Of a stretch of DNA of 64,000 nt, positions 17,708-26,418 are shown one piece after another; position 1 is the first letter of the stretch, and every line of letters begins with the position of its first letter. Made by a program: the position numbers and the translations under genes. The DNA lies in NCBI GenBank assembly GCA_045592445.1, contig JAZNUV010000040.1, forward strand, positions 7,087 to 71,086. The letters are read 5' to 3'. The DNA comes from JAQXGO01 sp045592445. GTDB lineage: Bacteria; Bacillota; Clostridia; UMGS1883; UMGS1540. A model generated the notes under the pieces. It saw only the letters and a program-made list of their open reading frames with translations, was not told the origin of the DNA and ran no database searches.

Positions 17708-19051
17708 TTATATAAGACGCTGTTGCAACGCATCGCGTTCTTTTTCGTAACCCGGTTTTCCTAAAAGAGCAAACATATTTTTCTTGTATGCTTCAACGCC
17801 GGGTTGGTTGAAGGGATTTACACCTAGTATATATCCGCTTATACCGCACGCCTTTTCGAAGAAATATACGAGATGTCCAAAGTGATAGGCATCCGCCTTC
17901 TCTATTTCGATAACGATATTCGGAACACCACCGTCATTGTGTGCAAGTAATGTACCTAAAAATGCTTGTTTGTTCACATAATCAACACTCTTTCCGGCTA
18001 AAAACTGCAAACCGTCAAGCGACCCTTCTTGCGAAGGAATGATGACATCGTTTGTTGGATTTTTAATATGCAGAACCGTTTCAAAAATATTTCTTAAACC
18101 GTCCTGTATATATTGTCCCATTGAATGTAAATCTGTTGAAAAGTCTGCAGATGCAGGGAAAATACCTTTTTGATCTTTTCCTTCGCTTTCGCCAAAAAGT
18201 TGTTTCCACCATTCGGAAATAAAATGCATTTTCGGCTCATAATTTACAAGGATTTCAGTTGTTTTCCCTTTTCTGTACAAAGCATTTCTTAAAATAGCGT
18301 ATTGATAGCAATCATTTTTTTCTATGTTTGTATCGGAAAAAGCATGCATGGCGTCCAAAGCCCCTTGCATAATTTCCGAAATATCAATTCCTGCAGCTGC
18401 GATCGGCAAAAGACCGACAGGTGTAAGAACAGAATATCTGCCTCCAATATCATCCGGTATCACAAATCTTGTATACCCCTCAGATAAAGCCATTTGATAA
18501 AGTGCGCCCCGCGCTTTATCCGTTGTGACAAAAATACGTTCACGTGCACCGTCTTTGCCATACTTATTTTCTAAAAGCTCTTTAAAAAGACGAAATGCAA
18601 TTGCAGGTTCTGTAGTCGTGCCCGACTTAGAAATAACGTTAACTGCACAAGATGCATTTTCGCAAAGTTCAAGTAAATCATTTAAGTATTGAGAGCTGAT
18701 ACTGTTCCCCGCAAAATAGACTTTAACACCTTTTCTTTTATCAGCGGATAAAGCATTATGGAAGGAATTAGTCAGCATATCAATTGCTGCCTTTGCACCC
18801 AAATAAGATCCACCAATCCCAATGACAATTAAAACATCTGCTGTCTGCTTTATTTTGTTTGCCGCATCTAAAATTCGTGCAAATTCTTCTTTGTCGTATT
18901 CCTGTGGCCAATCCACCCATCCTGTAAAATCATTTCCAAGCCCTGATTTTTCATGCAACATTCTATGCGCCGAAAGTGCCTGCTCATATAGTGCAGTTAT
19001 TTCATCAGCGTTTACAAACCCTTTTGTATAATTGCAAGATAATTTCGTCAA
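17708..19051 (-). CDS. pgi: Glucose-6-phosphate isomerase
   Basis: Pgi interconverts glucose-6-phosphate and fructose-6-phosphate. Motifs: VIGIGGSYLGAKAAIDML, VISKSGTTTEPAIAFR, the DIGGRYSVLTPVGLLP signature and GVEAYKKNMFALLG near the end. The start is set at TTG 19051, which follows AGGAGG by seven bases; the frame is open upstream to 19090 but those residues precede the known N-terminus. The 447-residue length matches the Firmicutes form. It lies 11 bases after ispF. Confidence 0.95.
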   Translation of the reverse strand: MTKLSCNYTKGFVNADEITALYEQALSAHRMLHEKSGLGNDFTGWVDWPQEYDKEEFARILDAANKIKQTADVLIVIGIGGSYLGAKAAIDMLTNSFHNALSADKRKGVKVYFAGNSISSQYLNDLLELCENASCAVNVISKSGTTTEPAIAFRLFKELLENKYGKDGARERIFVTTDKARGALYQMALSEGYTRFVIPDDIGGRYSVLTPVGLLPIAAAGIDISEIMQGALDAMHAFSDTNIEKNDCYQYAILRNALYRKGKTTEILVNYEPKMHFISEWWKQLFGESEGKDQKGIFPASADFSTDLHSMGQYIQDGLRNIFETVLHIKNPTNDVIIPSQEGSLDGLQFLAGKSVDYVNKQAFLGTLLAHNDGGVPNIVIEIEKADAYHFGHLVYFFEKACGISGYILGVNPFNQPGVEAYKKNMFALLGKPGYEKERDALQQRLI

Positions 19052-19062
19052 TTTTATCCCTC

Positions 19063-19539
19063 CTAAAGTTGTTTCAAAACACATACACAAGTTGCTGAGA
19101 TTCCTTCTTCTCTGCCTTCAAACCCCATCCCTTCTGTTGTGGTTGCTTTAATGCTAACTCTATCCATATCAATCTGCAGAATATTCGAAATTTCACTCCG
19201 CATCGAATCAATAAATGTACTTAATCTTGGTTTTTGTGCAGTTACGGTTGCATCAATATTTCCAATTGCATACCCTTTTTCTGCTATAAGATTTCCGACA
19301 TACTCCAACAAAAATGTACTTCGTATATCCTTGTATTTCATATCAGTGGGCGGAAAGATTTTTCCAATATCCCCAAGCGCCGCTGCACCGAGAAGTGCAT
19401 CCATGATTGCATGTAACAAAACATCTGCATCGGAATGCCCCAAAAGCCCTTTATCATATGGTACTTTTATACCGCCAAGGTAAAGAGCACGTCCTTTTTC
19501 AAAGCGATGTGCATCATACCCGTATCCAATCCGTATCAT
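19063..19539 (-). CDS. ispF: 2-C-methyl-D-erythritol 2,4-cyclodiphosphate synthase
   Basis: IspF makes the cyclic diphosphate of the MEP isoprenoid pathway. The zinc-binding DAH motif (GYDAHRF) is at residues 8-13, with GHSDADVLLHAIMDALLGAAALGDIG and TTEGMGFEGREEGI. The 158-residue length is normal. Its start codon overlaps the ispD stop by 4 bp, so translation is coupled to the preceding pathway enzyme. Confidence 0.97.
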   Translation of the reverse strand: MIRIGYGYDAHRFEKGRALYLGGIKVPYDKGLLGHSDADVLLHAIMDALLGAAALGDIGKIFPPTDMKYKDIRSTFLLEYVGNLIAEKGYAIGNIDATVTAQKPRLSTFIDSMRSEISNILQIDMDRVSIKATTTEGMGFEGREEGISATCVCVLKQL

Positions 19540-20237
19540 AGTTTATGTTTCCTTTTATATAATACTGTTTCTGCTATTGTTAAATCAAGCGGTGTTGTGA
19601 TTTTTATATTCTCGTAGCTTCCCATTTCAATTGCCACAGGGATTCCTGCATATTCCAATGCTGATGCATCATCTGTCAATTCCATATTTCCATTTCCCAG
19701 TGCATCTGTTAGTAAATCAGATTGAAACACCTGTGGTGTTTGTGCACACCATAAAGCACTTCGCTCAAGCGTTTTTTCAATTTGCATGTTATGCGCAACT
19801 TTAATGGTATCAACAGCCGGGACTGCAGCAATGGCCGCACCCGTTTCGAAAGCTTTATGAATTGTGCGTACCAAAATATCTTCTGTCAACAGGGCTCTTG
19901 CCGCGTCATGCACAACAATAAAATCGGCATTTTGCGCCTCTTGAACGCCTATACAAACTGATTCTGCACGCGTGCTTCCACCGCGAACAATGCTTTGGAC
20001 CTTGCTATATCCTTCAAGCTTTACAATTTCATTCAAGGAAAAAATGTCTTTTTCGCTTGCTACTAAGATAACACGGTGCACAAGTGGACAATGTTCAAAG
20101 ACATCTAATGTAAAGGCTAATATTGGACGCCCCATGATTTCCAGCAGAATCTTATTGGTATTTGCGCCCATGCGGCTTCCGCTACCTGCAGCAGGGATAA
20201 CCGCAACAACTCTTTGTTCCATTTGATTTTTCCGCAT
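19536..20237 (-). CDS. ispD: 2-C-methyl-D-erythritol 4-phosphate cytidylyltransferase
   Basis: IspD joins CTP and MEP. It shows the nucleotide-binding IPAAGSGSRMGANTNK loop, VHDAARALL, AVPAVDTIK and WCAQTPQVF. Two ATG codons, 20237 and 20222, are candidates; an in-frame stop lies just upstream of the first, and neither has a strong ribosome site, so translation may depend on carD. It lies 33 bases after carD and overlaps ispF, forming an isoprenoid pair. Confidence 0.95.
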   Translation of the reverse strand: MRKNQMEQRVVAVIPAAGSGSRMGANTNKILLEIMGRPILAFTLDVFEHCPLVHRVILVASEKDIFSLNEIVKLEGYSKVQSIVRGGSTRAESVCIGVQEAQNADFIVVHDAARALLTEDILVRTIHKAFETGAAIAAVPAVDTIKVAHNMQIEKTLERSALWCAQTPQVFQSDLLTDALGNGNMELTDDASALEYAGIPVAIEMGSYENIKITTPLDLTIAETVLYKRKHKL

Positions 20238-20270
20238 GCTGAAACTGTATCAGTCAGCACATCTCCTTTA

Positions 20271-20750
20271 TTATTGTTGAAATGCGGCATCAAACATGGT
20301 TTCAATTTCTTCCTGCGATATATTCTTAGCAAGAACAAGCTCACTGATTAAGATTTGTTTCGCACTGGAAAGCATTTTTTTCTCGCCTGTAGAAAGGCCT
20401 TTCGCCCGATCCCTTGTCATCAGCATTTTAACTACTCGGGCAACTTCGTAAATGTCTCCACCCTTAATCTTGACCATATTTTCGCGATAGCGTTTATTCC
20501 AACTCAAATCACAATCTATATTGATTGCAGAAAACTCTTCCAAAACCTTGTCAGCCTCGTGTACATCAATTACATTTCGAATGCCAATCTTTTCAGCATT
20601 GAGCATCGGAATCATTACCTTCATATCGCCCATCGGCATCTTCATAACATAATATTTATTTATGACGCCCTGGAATTCCTGTTCCTCAATCGCCTCGATA
20701 ATTCCCGCACCGTACATGGGGTAAACCACCTTGTCGCCGATGCTATACAT
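20271..20750 (-). CDS. CarD family transcriptional regulator
   Basis: A 159-residue CarD/CdnL-type protein that is expected to bind RNA polymerase beta and stabilise open complexes. The N-terminal RNAP-interaction domain is clear (MYSIGDKVVYPMYGAGII, VMKMPMGDMKVMIPM), followed by a helical DNA-binding C-terminus (DIYEVARVVKMLMTRDRAKGLSTGEKKML). ATG 20750 is preferred to the TTG at 20759, which would sit too close to AGGAGG. It heads a transcript with ispD, ispF, pgi and thrC and has its own strong promoter. Confidence 0.93.
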   Translation of the reverse strand: MYSIGDKVVYPMYGAGIIEAIEEQEFQGVINKYYVMKMPMGDMKVMIPMLNAEKIGIRNVIDVHEADKVLEEFSAINIDCDLSWNKRYRENMVKIKGGDIYEVARVVKMLMTRDRAKGLSTGEKKMLSSAKQILISELVLAKNISQEEIETMFDAAFQQ

Positions 20751-20795
20751 ATATCTCAACGCCTCCTGCCCAGTCTTTCGACTTTCTATATTTGT

Positions 20796-20824
20796 ATTAT
20801 ACTACATTTTGCTAATTTTGTCAA
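20796..20824 (-). promoter_or_regulatory. Sigma-A-type promoter of the carD operon
   Basis: TTGACA (20819-20824) and TATAAT (20796-20801) on the minus strand with a 17-base spacer. The -35 box overlaps the stop codon of ung, so carD is separately transcribed even though ung lies directly upstream. Confidence 0.85.
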
Positions 20825-21498
20825 GTAAGATTTGGTATCTGCCAATCAATCGGACTTTGTACCTGCTCGATTAAAAATGTATTCGTTTTTTGAAAATGTC
20901 CGCATCCGAAAAATCCATTATAAGCAGACAAAGGACTTGGATGCGGTGCTGTCAGACATAAATGACGCGTTCTGTCAACACGCTCAGCTTTTTCTCGCGC
21001 ATTTGCGCCCCACAAAAGAAAAACAATGGGTTTTTCTCGTTCGTTTAGGGCATCAATCACTGCATCTGTAAACTGTTCCCAGCCCTTCTTACGATGCGAA
21101 TTTGCCATGCCTGCCCTTACGGTGAGCACAGTATTCAATAGTAACACGCCCTGCTCTGCCCACGGCATTAAGCAGCCGTTATTTGGGATAAAGCCACCTG
21201 TTTCCTCTGCAATTTCTTTAAAAATATTTATCAATGATGGAGGTATTTCGACATCCTTGTGCACTGAAAAGCACAGTCCGTTTGCCTGATTGGGGCCATG
21301 ATACGGATCTTGCCCTAAAATCACAACTTTAACTGCATGATACGGCGTAGCCTTCAGCGCAGCAAATATATTATACATATCCGGATATACCGTATGTGAC
21401 ACATATTCTTCTTTTAAAAAATTGCGAAGATTCGTATAGTACGGTTTGCAAAATTCTCCGCCAATAATTGCATCCCAATCATTCCCGATTTTAGGCAC
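20821..21498 (-). CDS. ung: Uracil-DNA glycosylase
   Basis: Ung removes uracil from DNA. Family 1 motifs are complete: the water-activating GQDPYHG, FSVHKDVEIPPSLINIFKE and HPSPLSAYNGFFGCGHF. The 225-residue length is normal. The start is GTG at 21498 behind GAAGGTGG. It is last in the trxA-prmA-rsmE-HAD run, 18 bases after the HAD gene. Confidence 0.97.
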   Translation of the reverse strand: MPKIGNDWDAIIGGEFCKPYYTNLRNFLKEEYVSHTVYPDMYNIFAALKATPYHAVKVVILGQDPYHGPNQANGLCFSVHKDVEIPPSLINIFKEIAEETGGFIPNNGCLMPWAEQGVLLLNTVLTVRAGMANSHRKKGWEQFTDAVIDALNEREKPIVFLLWGANAREKAERVDRTRHLCLTAPHPSPLSAYNGFFGCGHFQKTNTFLIEQVQSPIDWQIPNLT

Positions 21499-21516
21499 TT
21501 GGCCACCTTCTTTACA

Positions 21517-22170
21517 TTATGAAATAAGCTTTAAGATATCTTCAGGCTTCTCTGCAATAAAATCAGCACCTGCTTCTTCCAATTCTTTTCGGTCACGAAA
21601 TCCCCACAAAACGCCGATTGTATAAAAGCCTGCATTTTTACCTGTTTCCATATCTACTGCCGTATCCCCGACATACAGGCATGCGGAAGGGCTACATTCC
21701 AGTTCTTTTGCAATACCAAGTGCTGCCTGCGGATTCGGCTTTATTGGCACGCCTTCACGCGCGCCATAGCATACAGAAAATCTATCTTCAAAAAAAGCCT
21801 GAATAATTGGCGCTGTTGCTTCGTGTGGTTTATTTGACAAAACAGCCATACGCATATTCTTTTCCAAAAGCGAATCCAAAAGAGGCAAAATGCCGTCGTA
21901 GTATGTTGTTTTATAGGTTTTATCTGCATTATATAGTTTTATGTAGTGCTCATACATGGCTTGAAATCGTATCGGATCCATCGCATCTCGGCCACGCAGC
22001 ATAGATTCTACCAGGTTTTTAGCACCTTTGCCAACCATATGTTTATATTCATTCTTTTCGTATGGCAAAAATCCATATGCCCGAAGCGTTTCATTACAAT
22101 AGTACGAAAGTGTTTCCAGTGTATCCAAAAGTGTTCCGTCTAAATCAAAAATAATGCCTTGAAATCGCAT
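21517..22170 (-). CDS. HAD-family hydrolase, phosphoglycolate phosphatase-like
   Basis: A 217-residue HAD phosphatase: motif I FDLDGTLLDT at the N-terminus, a cap domain between motifs I and II, motif II VLSNKP, and motif III/IV KPNPQAAL and YVGDTAVDMETGKNAG. It belongs to the Gph/PpaX group. Substrates of this group vary (phosphoglycolate, pyrophosphate, small sugar phosphates) and cannot be told apart here. It lies 2 bases after rsmE. Confidence 0.88.
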   Translation of the reverse strand: MRFQGIIFDLDGTLLDTLETLSYYCNETLRAYGFLPYEKNEYKHMVGKGAKNLVESMLRGRDAMDPIRFQAMYEHYIKLYNADKTYKTTYYDGILPLLDSLLEKNMRMAVLSNKPHEATAPIIQAFFEDRFSVCYGAREGVPIKPNPQAALGIAKELECSPSACLYVGDTAVDMETGKNAGFYTIGVLWGFRDRKELEEAGADFIAEKPEDILKLIS

Positions 22171-22172
22171 TT

Positions 22173-22889
22173 TTATATCTCCGTTTCGTATAAAATGTTC
22201 CCTGCTGTAACAAGTGCTGCCGTTTCTGTTCGCAAAATGCGACGACCAAGCGTTACTGCATGTATATTGTTTTTGGCGGCAATTTCAATTTCATAAGTTG
22301 AAAAACCACCTTCCGGCCCAATTATTACCGAAACATTTTTCGGCCTTTTCCCGCTTAATATACTTTTTAGGCTAACTTCCTTTTCACATTCATAGGGTAT
22401 GATAGAAAGGTCAGCAGTCTTTGCCGCTTTTACAGCCTCAGCAAAAGAAATTGTCTCTCCCACCTTCGGCACAATGCCACGTCCTGCTTGTTTCGCCGCC
22501 TCGAGTGCAATACGTGAAAGCCGCTCCGTCTTCACTTCTCCTTTTGCAACGACGCGTTCCGTTTCTACAGGAATAATACGACAGACACCCACTTCTACGC
22601 ACTTTTGCACAATATAATCCATCTTTGCACCCTTCGGTATGCCTTGATATACAGAGATTTTACATTCAGGCTCACATATATTTTGATTTTTTTCAATAAT
22701 ATGAGCCATAACTCGTGTTTTCTCAATTGTTTTTATACTGCACTCATAGTCATGCGCTGTACCGTCACACACTGTTATTGTATCCCCTTGCCTCATACGA
22801 AGCACACGGCTTATATGTAAAACGTCTTCACCTTCTATGCATACAGTATCCCCAATTATCCGATCTGACGATACAAAAAAACGTGCCAT
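22173..22889 (-). CDS. rsmE: 16S rRNA (uracil(1498)-N(3))-methyltransferase
   Basis: RsmE methylates U1498 of 16S rRNA. A PUA-like N-terminal domain (ARFFVSSDRIIGD, HISRVLRMRQGD) precedes a SPOUT knot with VSVIIGPEGGFSTYEI and LGRRILRTETAAL. ATG 22889 follows GGAAGGA; the frame extends 11 codons further upstream into prmA without a ribosome site. Its pairing with prmA is standard in Firmicutes. Confidence 0.95.
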   Translation of the reverse strand: MARFFVSSDRIIGDTVCIEGEDVLHISRVLRMRQGDTITVCDGTAHDYECSIKTIEKTRVMAHIIEKNQNICEPECKISVYQGIPKGAKMDYIVQKCVEVGVCRIIPVETERVVAKGEVKTERLSRIALEAAKQAGRGIVPKVGETISFAEAVKAAKTADLSIIPYECEKEVSLKSILSGKRPKNVSVIIGPEGGFSTYEIEIAAKNNIHAVTLGRRILRTETAALVTAGNILYETEI

Positions 22890-22891
22890 TT

Positions 22892-23845
22892 TTATTCCTT
22901 CCCAGACAAGATAGCCCACCATTCGCCGTCTTGTTCTTTTGCATGAATTTTGAACCCGTTTGCTTTTAAGGCTGCCACAACATCATCTACCCTATCATTG
23001 ATAATACCCGAGCATAGAAATAAACCATCCGGTAATAAATACGCCCCAACCTTTTCTGAGAGTGGTATGATTACATCTGCAACGATATTGGCAACCACAA
23101 CATCAAATTTTTGATTTGTTACCGCAGATTCCAACACATTCCCACAAAGCACAGTATATCTATCTTTTGATATGCCGTTTAATTCTGCATTTTCCATGGC
23201 AATTCTTGGCGCTGCATGATCAATATCAACAGCAAGTGCCTTTTCCGCGCCGAGCATCAGCGATAAGATAGATAAAATACCGCTGCCACACCCTACATCA
23301 AAAACAGTCTGACTTGGTTTTATTATTTTTTCAAGCATAGTCATGCAAAGACGCGTTGTATTGTGGCTTCCTGTTCCAAATAACATACCTGGATTGATGC
23401 GAAGTGTTATATCTCCTCCAGAAAAATCCTCCCATGCCGGAACAACTGTAATCCGTTCTCCGATACGGAAAGGTTTATAATACTGTTTCCACGCTTCAAA
23501 CCAATCATTTTCGCCAATGTTTTCAATTTGGATTTCTAAGCTGCCTACTGAATCATCTTCCTGTCGAAGCCGCGCCGCATTCTCTTTTAAAAGCAGCAGT
23601 GTATCTCGCCCGTTTTCGTCATCCCGTACATATACACTGACTCTTGTCGGGGCCTTCTTTTCTTCACGAAGTGTTTCATCAACATAATCCCAATACTGCG
23701 TGTTGTTCAAAAGAAATTGTTCAAAATCACTTTCATCGGCAATCTCTGCGCCCTCAATCCCCATAGAGAGCAACATGCCATAAAGAGGTTCAATACCCTC
23801 TGTTTTTGTAAATATATTTATTTTTAACCACGTATCTCCGCTCAT
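22892..23845 (-). CDS. prmA: Ribosomal protein L11 methyltransferase
   Basis: PrmA methylates ribosomal protein L11. The 317-residue sequence has an N-terminal substrate-binding region and a class I SAM domain with VFDVGCGSGILSI, AVDIDHAAPRIAMENAELN and the NIVADVII catalytic strand. It overlaps the trxA stop by 4 bp and precedes rsmE by 2 bases. Confidence 0.94.
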   Translation of the reverse strand: MSGDTWLKINIFTKTEGIEPLYGMLLSMGIEGAEIADESDFEQFLLNNTQYWDYVDETLREEKKAPTRVSVYVRDDENGRDTLLLLKENAARLRQEDDSVGSLEIQIENIGENDWFEAWKQYYKPFRIGERITVVPAWEDFSGGDITLRINPGMLFGTGSHNTTRLCMTMLEKIIKPSQTVFDVGCGSGILSILSLMLGAEKALAVDIDHAAPRIAMENAELNGISKDRYTVLCGNVLESAVTNQKFDVVVANIVADVIIPLSEKVGAYLLPDGLFLCSGIINDRVDDVVAALKANGFKIHAKEQDGEWWAILSGKE

Positions 23846-24156
23846 AATGCCTCCAACTTGCTCCGCAATGTCGCTTCCTGTATAGCACCTATGAATCTGT
23901 CTTTCTCCATGCCATCAACAAAAATCATAAACGTCGGAATACTGATTATGCCAAAGCCGGCAGCCAGTGCACCATCATTATCCGTATTTACTTTGTAAAC
24001 ATCAACGCGACCGTCAAACTCTGCTGCTAATTTTTCTACAATCGGCAACATCATTTTGCAAGGGCCACACCAATCTGCATAAAAATCTACAAGTACCGGG
24101 TTCTTTGCCTTCAGGACTTTTTCCTCAAAATTTGTAGCTGTAATAATTTCTGCCAT
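23842..24156 (-). CDS. trxA: Thioredoxin
   Basis: A 104-residue classical thioredoxin with the active site WCGPC (Cys30, Cys33), the buried Asp24, and the cis-Pro in SIPTFMIF. It heads the minus-strand transcript trxA-prmA-rsmE-HAD-ung behind a consensus promoter. No thioredoxin reductase gene is visible here. Confidence 0.96.
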   Translation of the reverse strand: MAEIITATNFEEKVLKAKNPVLVDFYADWCGPCKMMLPIVEKLAAEFDGRVDVYKVNTDNDGALAAGFGIISIPTFMIFVDGMEKDRFIGAIQEATLRSKLEAL

Positions 24157-24213
24157 CTATATCGCCTTCCTTTCATAATTTATCCTTTACATTCAGCTTA
24201 TTTTTATACAATT

Positions 24214-24242
24214 ATTATACACTGTTTTCCGTAAAATGTCAA
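24214..24242 (-). promoter_or_regulatory. Sigma-A-type promoter of the trxA operon
   Basis: TTGACA (24237-24242) and TATAAT (24214-24219) on the minus strand, spacer 17: full consensus, about 58 bases before trxA. Confidence 0.85.
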
Positions 24243-24324
24243 TTGAAACAGAATTTATTTTTCTTTTAGATTTTACCATTAAACTTTTCTTTTTTTATAT
24301 TTTTTTATGATTTTTAAAAAAAAC

Positions 24325-24353
24325 TTGTAAAAAACGAAAAAATGTGGTACAAT
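24325..24353 (+). promoter_or_regulatory. Sigma-A-type promoter of the secG operon
   Basis: TTGTAA (24325-24330) and TACAAT (24348-24353) with a 17-base spacer, about 33 bases upstream of the secG start. Confidence 0.75.
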
Positions 24354-24386
24354 ACAAATTGAAAATTTGATTGGGAGGTGTAATAC

Positions 24387-24629
24387 ATGGATTGGAAGCT
24401 GGTATGTACAATCGTACATATAATCGTCACAATCGGTTTGATTGTAACGGTTTTATTGCAAGACGGCAAGGATGCCGGTATGTCAGGCGCCATTGCAGGC
24501 AGTAGCTCCGATACATTTTTCGGAAAGAATAAGGGCAGAACATTAAACGGCATGTTGGAAAAGTTAACTTCTATTATTGCTGTATTGTTCATTGTTTTAT
24601 CTGTTGTACTCGCTGTTGTTTTTGACTGA
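24387..24629 (+). CDS. secG: Preprotein translocase subunit SecG
   Basis: An 80-residue protein with two transmembrane helices flanking the conserved cytoplasmic loop (LLQDGKDAGMSGAIAGSSSDTFFGKNKGR), the hallmark of SecG, the auxiliary subunit of SecYEG. GGGAGGTG precedes the ATG. It is first in the secG-rnr-smpB order that recurs in many Firmicutes. Confidence 0.95.
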   Translation: MDWKLVCTIVHIIVTIGLIVTVLLQDGKDAGMSGAIAGSSSDTFFGKNKGRTLNGMLEKLTSIIAVLFIVLSVVLAVVFD

Positions 24630-24653
24630 TTGTGCTTTCAGATGAAAACGATT

Positions 24654-24699
24654 GGGGCTGTCGCATTAAAGCAGATTTCTGCATATTAATACGGCAGCC
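24654..24699 (+). other. Nested hairpin between secG and rnr (possible attenuator)
   Basis: An outer stem GGCTGTCG (24656-24663) pairs with CGGCAGCC (24692-24699) with one G-U pair and encloses a small GCAG/CTGC hairpin. A T-containing stretch follows, so partial termination before rnr is possible. Confidence 0.45.
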
Positions 24700-24731
24700 T
24701 TGTATTTTAAAGATGATAAAGGAGACGGATT

Positions 24732-26417
24732 TTGAACAGAACAGAAAAAGTATATGCTTTCTTAAAGAACCAAGCAAAAGTACCGCTTTTAGCAGACGAA
24801 ATCGCATCTATGCTTTGTGTTCCTGCTTCGGAACGTGACTCTTTTTATGCTATATTAGATACACTGGTTACGGAAAAACGCGTATATTGTCACAGCGGCA
24901 GATATAGCGTAGTCCAAAAACCTGATATCAATCGTTTTCTTTCTAATGTCTTTGCCGCACATGGTTTTCAAGCTACTTTTCCTGCTTCTGTACTGACTGC
25001 GGCACAAAAACTTCCCACCGAAGTGCATATCCCAAAAGGCAGACGTGACCTGCGTGATTTACTCACCTTTACAATTGATGGCGCGGACGCACGCGATTTT
25101 GATGATGCGATTTCAATTGAAAAAACCGAAGTAGGATTTTGCCTTTATGTTCATATTGCGGATGTTTCACACTATGTTCAAAACAATGATATAATTGATA
25201 AAGAAGCCTATTTGCGCGGGACAAGTTGTTATTTACCTGACCGCGTTGCTCCCATGTTGCCACTACCGATTTCAAACGGAATTTGCAGTTTGTCTCCGCA
25301 TGTTGACAGACTTACAATTACAACGGTAATGCATATTGACCAAAACGGTATAGTTACAGATTTTGATGTCTTTGAATCTGTAATCTGTTCCGATTATCGT
25401 CTTATATACGATGATGTTTCTGACATGCTTGCTAAAGATACATGTCCGCCTTCATACAGTGCTGTCTTTCCGGCCTTAAAGACACTGGCATCTTTATGCA
25501 TTCTATTGCATGCAAATCGAAAAGCTGCAGGCAATTTGGAATTTAACATTCCTGAACCTATCCCTGTTTTGAATCAAGAAGGGCAAGTTACAGAAATCAA
25601 GTCCGAAGCAAACGGAATTGCCAATCAAATGATCGAAGATTGCATGGTGCTTTGCAATCAAGTTATTGCTGAATTTATATATCACATAGATGCACCTTTT
25701 ATTTATCGAGTGCATGAAGCACCCGACCGCGAGAAAACCGCACGTCTTACAAATCAGCTCGCTACTTTAAACATTCCTTTTTCCGGGAAAATATCTGCTG
25801 CAAAAGTAAATTCGATTATAGATAAAGTGCAGAATACACCCCGTGCATTCATTGTAAATACACTTTTATTACGCGCAATGATGAAAGCAAAATACAGTCA
25901 TGAAAATCTTGGCCATTTTGGTCTTGCACTCAAGTATTACTGTCATTTTACATCTCCGATACGTCGTTATCCGGATTTAATGTGTCATCGGGTTGTAAAA
26001 GCTATTTTGCACGGCGAAGATGCATCCAAATTTGCAAAGAAAATACGGTATGCTGCACAAGACGCATCAGAGCGCGAGGAACAAGCCGTCGAAGCTGAAC
26101 GAGATGGGTTGCGTTTTTTCTCCTGTCTTTACATGGCTTCACACATTGGCGAAACATACTCTGCTGTTATCTCTTCTGTCTTGGATTTTGGTTTCTTTGT
26201 TACGCTGCCATTTCCTGTGGAAGGGCTTGTACATGTGAATACACTCTCGGATGATTATTATATTTTTGACGAAAATAATGTGTCACTCTGCGGCAAGCAT
26301 ACAAAAAAGTGTTATCATCTCGGAGACGTTGTATATGTTCGTCTTGTAAATGTAGATTGTTCCCTTTTACACATAGACTTTGTTTTAGTTGAAAACGATG
26401 GTGAGATTGGAGTTTAA
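24732..26417 (+). CDS. rnr: RNase R-like 3'-5' exoribonuclease, short form
   Basis: A 561-residue RNase II/R-type exonuclease. It has an N-terminal winged-helix segment (about 1-62), the RNB catalytic domain from about 104 with the four metal-binding aspartates Asp116, Asp122, Asp124 and Asp125, SPIRRYPDLMCHR, and a C-terminal S1 domain (about 470-555). Canonical RNase R is 700-800 residues with two cold-shock domains between helix-turn-helix and RNB; only about 40 residues occupy that space here. The lysine-rich tail is also missing. The TTG start has AGGAG seven bases upstream. smpB follows at once, as usual. Confidence 0.9.
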   Translation: MNRTEKVYAFLKNQAKVPLLADEIASMLCVPASERDSFYAILDTLVTEKRVYCHSGRYSVVQKPDINRFLSNVFAAHGFQATFPASVLTAAQKLPTEVHIPKGRRDLRDLLTFTIDGADARDFDDAISIEKTEVGFCLYVHIADVSHYVQNNDIIDKEAYLRGTSCYLPDRVAPMLPLPISNGICSLSPHVDRLTITTVMHIDQNGIVTDFDVFESVICSDYRLIYDDVSDMLAKDTCPPSYSAVFPALKTLASLCILLHANRKAAGNLEFNIPEPIPVLNQEGQVTEIKSEANGIANQMIEDCMVLCNQVIAEFIYHIDAPFIYRVHEAPDREKTARLTNQLATLNIPFSGKISAAKVNSIIDKVQNTPRAFIVNTLLLRAMMKAKYSHENLGHFGLALKYYCHFTSPIRRYPDLMCHRVVKAILHGEDASKFAKKIRYAAQDASEREEQAVEAERDGLRFFSCLYMASHIGETYSAVISSVLDFGFFVTLPFPVEGLVHVNTLSDDYYIFDENNVSLCGKHTKKCYHLGDVVYVRLVNVDCSLLHIDFVLVENDGEIGV

Positions 26418-26418
26418 A

